Part shown: piece by piece, positions 8,989 to 13,474 of the stretch
Position numbering within the stretch: the stretch's first letter is position 1
Layout: each line of letters starts with the position of its first letter
DNA from: Podaxis mareebaensis
Lineage: Eukaryota > Basidiomycota > Agaricomycetes > Agaricales > Agaricaceae
Length of the DNA stretch: 13,474 bases
NCBI GenBank assembly: GCA_018524725.1
Contig: JAEUWP010000245.1
Location: 1-13,474, forward strand
Direction of reading: 5' to 3'
The notes under the pieces: generated by a model
What the model saw: the letters and a program-made list of their open reading frames with translations, nothing else
Databases searched by the model: none
What the model was told of the DNA's origin: nothing
Made by a program: the position numbers and the translations under genes

Positions 8989-9673
8989 TCAAAAGTCTAC
9001 AGCAAGGTCGGCCTGCCAGACGTCACCGCCGATATGATATAATGCCACGAGCACGATTTTATCGAATTTGATCCCTTTGGCACTAATTTCCCATTGAGGA
9101 TTAGTCGAGGGGGTCTTGTTGGCTTGCTACAACGAAGTCAGTCCGAATCTATTACCGACACAAGGAATACACGAACATCGACAAAAGACCAGAGTTGTAT
9201 CGCGATATTTGCGCCCAGTTGACCTCGGGTCATCGCCGAGCTAGCAGACACACTGTACATGGCGTTCATGTGCTCGTATCCCGTCCACTAATCAGATCCC
9301 GACACAGGTTATTTAATGACCGGGTTCCGTAGGAATGATTTGCACATACCATCACGTGTAACCTCATCGTCTTGATACCCGTACTGGCTAACACAAGGTC
9401 TTGGGCCCCGGCAACCATTTGAGCTAGGGCATTTTGTGACCTTGCACTAAAGTCCGCCAAGGAAACACCTTGTCCGACTTGACCGATATAGTCAAACGCT
9501 ATTGGCACACACATAGGGCCGCCGTTTGCTTTACACACGGTCTGAGGGACGCGTCTTCGGCGCTGCGAATTGAATCGGGAAACAGGTGGAGCAAGCGCCC
9601 CCGAGAGGGTCGAGTATGACGAGAGTTGGGAAGGAAAAACCGGAGCGTGGATTGGGTTATGGTATCGGGACAT
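8989..9673 (-). CDS. Paralog D, uncharacterised Agaricomycete protein, 190 aa
   Basis: Three exons on the minus strand, 9673-9350, 9287-9177 and 9126-8989, join to 573 nt (190 aa). Introns are 62 and 50 nt, both phase 0, at the family positions; the second has a GACTGAC branch-like site. The protein starts MSRYHNPIHAPVFPSQ and has RRRR at residues 38-41. Core motifs are AFDYIG, DFSARSQNALAQM, WTGYEHMN, GQLGANIA, VLVALYHI and VWQADLAVDF. It is head to head with E across 1298 bp. Its N-terminus groups with the minus-strand copy A rather than with its plus-strand partner E. No transport signal is visible. Function is unknown. Confidence 0.85.
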
Positions 9674-9817
9674 GATTTGTGATACGAAGTTTGTGGATCA
9701 CAGTTTGAGTTTGTGTAACCTTTTAGTTGGAGGTGCCGCGTTGCGCTTTCGATTGTATCCTCGAGAGGAGGCCCAAAGGCACTGATCACAGTGACTTGGG
9801 ACGCAGTATCCATCGGG

Positions 9818-9824
9818 ATATATA
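9818..9824 (-). promoter_or_regulatory. TATA box of copy D
   Basis: The minus strand reads TATATAT about 145 bp before the D start codon. It lies between the start codon and the TGTGAT array, as expected for a core promoter element. Confidence 0.5.
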
Positions 9825-9939
9825 CCGCTCGCGAGCGTCCGTACAACGTTATGTTATTCTTCACATCTGAGTATTCTGTGAGTCGTAGACAGTAGTAGAA
9901 ACACGTTGGACACATCGAGTGACGAGGATGTCAGTCGGA

Positions 9940-9997
9940 TGTGATAAAAAGCGAGTGTGATGAGGATGTGATGGAGGATGTGATGGGAGGATGTGAT
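9940..9997 (+). repeat. Five-copy TGTGAT array
   Basis: TGTGAT starts at 9940, 9956, 9967, 9979 and 9992, steps of 16, 11, 12 and 13 bp. The last three units share GAGGATGTGATGG-like context, so the array looks like a decaying tandem repeat of about 12 bp. Near one-helical-turn spacing would place sites on a similar face of the DNA. It lies about 265-325 bp before the D start. Confidence 0.65.
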
Positions 9998-10038
9998 TTT
10001 AAACAAGGGCGTTGAAGCTCCCTTGTCACTTCCATTCT

Positions 10039-10049
10039 ATCACATCACA
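10039..10049 (-). promoter_or_regulatory. Overlapping inverted TGTGAT pair
   Basis: ATCACATCACA contains two overlapping ATCACA units, that is TGTGATGTGAT on the minus strand, facing the direct array 40 bp away. Confidence 0.4.
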
Positions 10050-10847
10050 TGAACGAGGCCCGTTTTTGCCGGATTCGGAAACAGGTGAAATATGATTGGA
10101 TGGAGATGGGCGGTGGCCCGGCTCCTAGTGATTTATCTAGGGCTGATTGAAGACTAATGGTGCTAGCGAGTCTAGTTGTGATTTGTGATAATCTAGTGAT
10201 AATTCACCCATGAGAAAGGCCGTGCCACCGCATAGAAAGCCACTCACTTCTAATCAGCCCTTGTGTCTTCCAATGTTAGTTCTAAGGTCGGGCGAGGAAG
10301 ATTCCAATCGGACCAACCGAGTAGCTTCATGCTCCCCACATTTGAAACCGACTTGTGGCAGTCGGTCAACGATCGAGGGAAGGTTTATTGACTTTGGTAT
10401 TTTTAGAGGTCTTGGGAATAAAAATAGCACTTGACATATGGATCCGCGACTCGGAGGCCATCAGACATATTATAGGACCCACAGAGGAGTAATGGAAATC
10501 CTAATTGATAACAAGCTCGGGAAAGGAACTTGGCGGCTAATCAACCTCATGGTTGTGCCTCGACCTCGAGATAATAACTGTCCCTGAACTGGCTCAGGGC
10601 GTTGTGATATTACAACGTGCAATTACTTCACAAATTGCAAAATCGCCGGTTCAGCTGGGGAAGTGAACCACGTCAGTTACCATTTTGGGGTGTGATTCGA
10701 CTGAGAATTGCCTGACGCGCTTCCCTGGTCCATCACCCGACGTGCTAGTGATCCTCGTCAAGGATGTCCACCACAGCGAGCAAGGGTATCCATTTGCTTT
10801 GTGAAGTTGCGTCGAGGCGAGAGTTCAATCAACAGAACCCGACTTCG

Positions 10848-10855
10848 TTATTTAA
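10848..10855 (+). promoter_or_regulatory. TATA-like box of copy E
   Basis: TTATTTAA lies 117 bp before the E start, within the block conserved with copy B. A short upstream frame (ATG at 10867, stop at 10900-10902, 11 codons) follows it. Confidence 0.45.
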
Positions 10856-10971
10856 CAGAGACCAGGATGGCCAAGGAGAATAAGCACAACAGCTACCCCT
10901 AGCGTCCTCCGAGCCTCAGCACAACGCCAGAGCATCAGGTCTCTGAACTCTAAAAGCCTATCAGCACCAAA

Positions 10972-11649
10972 ATGTCTCGCTACCACAGCCCCATTCACAC
11001 TCCCGTGTTCCCCTCCCAAATGTCCGGTTATTCATCTCTCTCCGGCGCTCTCTCACCGCCACCTTCCCAATTTGCCAGTCCCCGCCGCCGCCGGGTCCCT
11101 CAATGCGCTGCAAAAGCCGCCGGAGCTCCCGTAACACAGCCAATTTCGTTCGACTATATCGGGTATTCCCAGCAGGGAGTCTCAATCGTCGACTTCAGTG
11201 CTCGTAGCGCAAATGCATTGGCCCAGATGGTTTCCGGAGGCTACGATCTTGTCTTGGCGAACACTGGAGTCAAACAAATCAACCTTCGCATTATGGTGGG
11301 TAATCCATTGATGACATTCCGAGCCGTTGGCTGATTGTTATATTTAGTGGCCTGGATATGATCATCTAAACTGGTCATTTAGCACACCAGCGAGTTCATC
11401 AATGACTCGGATACAACTTGGAGCAAGTATTGCCATGCATTTTTGGCGGTTCGTTGAGGTCAGTCATTTTCCCCTTAAAGATATTGTTGACCTTTCTCAC
11501 CTGACCTACAGAAAGCAATGTCGTCTTCGACGTCCTGCCCAGAATGGAAAATCGGGAATGGTGGCATCGAATTCGATAAAATCATTCTTGTCGCCCTTTA
11601 CAGCATCAGCACCGATGTTTGGCAAGCGGATATTGCTGTCGACTTCTAA
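10972..11649 (+). CDS. Paralog E, uncharacterised Agaricomycete protein, 190 aa
   Basis: Three exons, 10972-11295, 11348-11458 and 11512-11649, join to 573 nt (190 aa). Introns are 52 and 53 nt, phase 0; the second has a CTGAC branch-like site. The protein begins MSRYHSPIHTPVFPSQ and has RRRR at 38-41. Core motifs are SFDYIG, DFSARSANALAQM, WPGYDHLN, IQLGASIA, ILVALYSI and VWQADIAVDF. It is the closest relative of B: nucleotides 11017-11165 are identical to 1470-1618, and the first intron and promoter also align, while the second intron does not and exon 3 differs at about 27% of sites. It is head to head with D. Function is unknown. Confidence 0.85.
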
Positions 11650-12998
11650 GCACCCTCTAATCCATACACATTTATCATCGCAATATTATCACTGTCTTTC
11701 CATCATTTCACGACTTCATCTCCATCCTGTATTATGCAAGTATGATCATGTTCATATGTACCATAGGATATTCGACATACCAGGCCCAAAATGATACCCA
11801 TTGTTCCCCGCGAATAACATCATCCAGATCTGAGAAATCCTTTAGGTAATGATTGGACACCGGAGGGCTGCGACACATCGTTGCTAGAAGTCAAAATTCT
11901 AGCTGCTATAACAAAAGAAAGTGGCAGGAGGACAATGTGGCTAGTAAACGATCTTGTTTAGAACATGTCGTACCCCACTGGACATGGCTCGGATCTCGGA
12001 CCATTTGATGCTGAGGACCCCCTTGTTTCCGCAGATCTGGAATATATATAGTTCTGACTGTCTGTACAAAAGCCGGTGTCCAGGCCCTTTTTCCGTAGAG
12101 CGAGACGTCATTGCAGAAATTGCAGTCCCAAGACTGTTAGGCTCCATTTACCGGGTATCATCAACTTGATGGACACCAATTCTGGATGGCACGAACAATT
12201 TACGTCAGCGCAACTCGATCAGTTGTGCTTCTGCAATGTCACCACGAGCCGACGATGCTCCGCAAGTCTTGACTGGGCTCCCATGACATGGCACCAGCGC
12301 GAGGAAACCCTGTGATGCCACAAGAAGGGATCATCTGGCCTTGCGACCATGGACGTCGAGTGCAGCCGAAGTGAGCAAAATACGCTAGAACGTTCCGCAG
12401 AGGACGTTAAAGAGCGTGGCGCAGTGGAGAACGCAAGGCATGAATTTCTGCGACAGAGATAGCCACCATTTGACGAAGGAGGAATTGGTGCCCCCCGGAT
12501 TGTGAGTCCTAACTAATCTATTTCAGTACAATCGGAATATTGTGGCGAGGCGAAGACTCTGAATGCCATTATCTCCGACGAGGCTTATATGTCAGGCCGA
12601 GGATATGTTTATATTCATGGCGCGGTGGCAAAATGTTTGCTGTTGGGCATGGCGTTGTGGGCATTTCAAATGAATGCCGTAAAGTGACAGTGACCTCATC
12701 CTCTGGCGCACTCATGTCACTTCCGAAACAATCTTCTGCTCTAATGCATCTTGACCTTGTTGACTGCTTAAACTGTTCCTCCGGGTCTAAAGTAGCTATC
12801 AAGAAGTTTTGCAATCTGGAGGATGCGGTTGGGTATATCAATGACAGGTATGTATGAGCATACATATAAGTGTGTGTGTAGAGTGTAAGAGAATAGCTAT
12901 GAGCTCGTGAAATGGTGGCGTTTTACTATAATGCGAGAGTGGTAATATGCCATAGTAAATAACTTAAAGATGCAGAGAACGCAAGTGTGAAGGAGGAG
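11650..12998. other. Convergent 3' flank between copies E and F
   Basis: This contains the 3' flanks of E (plus) and F (minus). Apart from the weak candidate at 12438-12857 I see no gene. Only one TGTGAT occurs (12311-12316), in contrast to the upstream spacers of the family. Confidence 0.45.
12438..12857 (+). pseudogene. Possible gene remnant with viroplasmin-like pattern
   Basis: A frame from the ATG at 12438 (MNFCDRDSHHLTKEELVPPG) reaches a perfect-looking but only 25-nt intron candidate (12494-12518; GTGAGT, CTAAC, TTTCAG). Beyond it the frame continues without a stop to 12857. The downstream part contains KMFAVGHGVVGISNEC and, about 35 residues later, SGSKVAIKKFCNLEDAVGYI. These loosely recall the two halves of the RNase H1 N-terminal/viroplasmin fold (a [FY]-AV-x-G-R-x-x-GI core and a SGA-x-x-KKF-x-x-x-x-[ED]A end), with an unusual insertion between them. 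A good donor (AG|GTATGT) lies at 12848. The intron is shorter than any other here and the match is from memory, so this may be a decayed gene or chance. Confidence 0.22.
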
Positions 12999-13474
12999 TT
13001 AGAAATCGACGGCGACGTCTGCTTGCCAGATGCCGTCGCCGATGCTGTATAGAGCCACGAGAAATATCTTCTCAAAGGGGATGGCCCTCTGGTTGATCTG
13101 CCATTGGGGGTTCGTCGTCAATGATCTTTCTGCTTGCTGCATTGGGTCGTCAGGACATGTTGCACAAACAAACGACGAGAAAGACTCACAGCCACAAACG
13201 ACCAGAACTGCATCGCGATACCTGCACCAAGCTGACCCCGCGACATCGCAGGGCTCGCAGGCATACTCTGCACAAAATTCAAATGTTCATATCCAGTCCA
13301 CTATTAATGATCGTCAGCTCACGATCGGAGGCCAAATGCAAAAATAGAACACACCATGATCCGCAGATGGATCTTGCTGATTCCGGTTCCGGCCAACACT
13401 TGGTCGTTCGCTCCGGCAACCATCTGAGCCAGGGCGGTTTGGGACCTCGCACTGAAGTCGGCAAGTGACACTCC
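12999..13474 (-). CDS. Paralog F of the family (3' part only)
   Basis: Minus-strand exons >13474-13355, 13300-13190 and 13136-12999 give the last 123 residues; introns are 54 and 53 nt, phase 0, at the family positions. The visible protein starts inside the conserved core (GVSLADFSARSQTALAQM) and continues WTGYEHLN, GQLGAGIAMQFWSF, FLVALYSI and IWQADVAVDF with a TAA stop at 13001-12999. Its WTGYEH and GQLGA forms group it with D. By analogy with A/B and D/E, a plus-strand partner would be expected about 1.3 kb beyond its start codon, outside the window. The missing N-terminus is a window effect, not a truncation that can be seen. Confidence 0.85.

Larger units (their letters stand above)
9674..10971. 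promoter_or_regulatory. Bidirectional intergenic region between copies D and E
   Basis: These 1298 bp have no convincing gene and the highest density of TGTGAT/ATCACA in the window: 14 by my count, starting at 9678, 9697, 9785, 9940, 9956, 9967, 9979, 9992, 10039, 10044, 10177, 10184, 10603 and 10691. Two dyads, TGTGGATCACA (9692-9702) and the near-palindrome TTGTGATATTACAA (10602-10615), add to this. The E-proximal part aligns with the B-proximal part of the A/B spacer. It is probably a shared control region for D and E. Confidence 0.65.

Noticed and set aside
9499..9915. 138-codon minus-strand frame overlapping the start and promoter of copy D
   Set aside because: It is out of frame with the conserved copy D and runs through its TATA region.
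9940..9997. CRISPR-like or CRP-site reading of the TGTGAT repeats
   Set aside because: Units are about 12 bp, degenerate and without spacers, and the DNA is clearly fungal with spliceosomal introns. The resemblance to bacterial CRP half-sites is coincidental.
10210..10434. 74-codon plus-strand frame in the D/E spacer
   Set aside because: No recognisable motif and no counterpart in the A/B spacer; length is within chance.

Overview
The window looks like nuclear DNA of a mushroom-forming fungus (Basidiomycota, Agaricomycetes). The genes are cut by many introns of about 47-62 nt with GT...AG ends, gene spacing is short, and one small paralogous family is of a type I associate with Agaricomycetes. 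A Rhizoctonia/Ceratobasidium-like fungus would fit, but that is a guess; no marker here fixes the genus.

Layout. Six copies (called A-F here) of one uncharacterised intracellular protein family of about 190-200 aa occupy both flanks. A (minus strand, only its first 110 nt present) and B (plus, 1425-2105) are head to head across 1314 bp. C (plus, 3827-4534) stands alone and is the most divergent. D (minus, 8989-9673) and E (plus, 10972-11649) form a second head-to-head pair across 1298 bp. F (minus, 12999 to beyond the window end) is probably the minus-strand half of a third pair. Every copy that can be checked has the same three-exon structure with two phase-0 introns at identical codon positions.

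Between C and D lies a divergent pair of single-copy housekeeping genes. One encodes the RNA polymerase III stalk subunit Rpc25/RPC8 (minus, 5880-6813, six exons). The other encodes the mitochondrial pyrimidine-nucleotide carrier Rim2 (SLC25A33/36 type; plus, 7007-8165, four exons). They share a 193-bp bidirectional promoter with a CACGTG box.

The long spacers upstream of the family genes contain no convincing genes but are full of the hexamer TGTGAT, on both strands and as tandem arrays and dyads. I count 33 in the three spacers (4.3 kb), against one in the 4.45 kb from the end of C to the end of D and one in the 1.35 kb between E and F. Each copy whose upstream region is visible also has a TATA-like box 115-150 bp before its start codon. 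The simplest reading is a co-regulated, repeatedly duplicated family with its own cis-element. Copies B and E are identical for 149 bp at their 5' ends and increasingly different toward the 3' end, which suggests recent gene conversion. The function of the family is unknown to me. A weak remnant of another gene may lie at 12438-12857.
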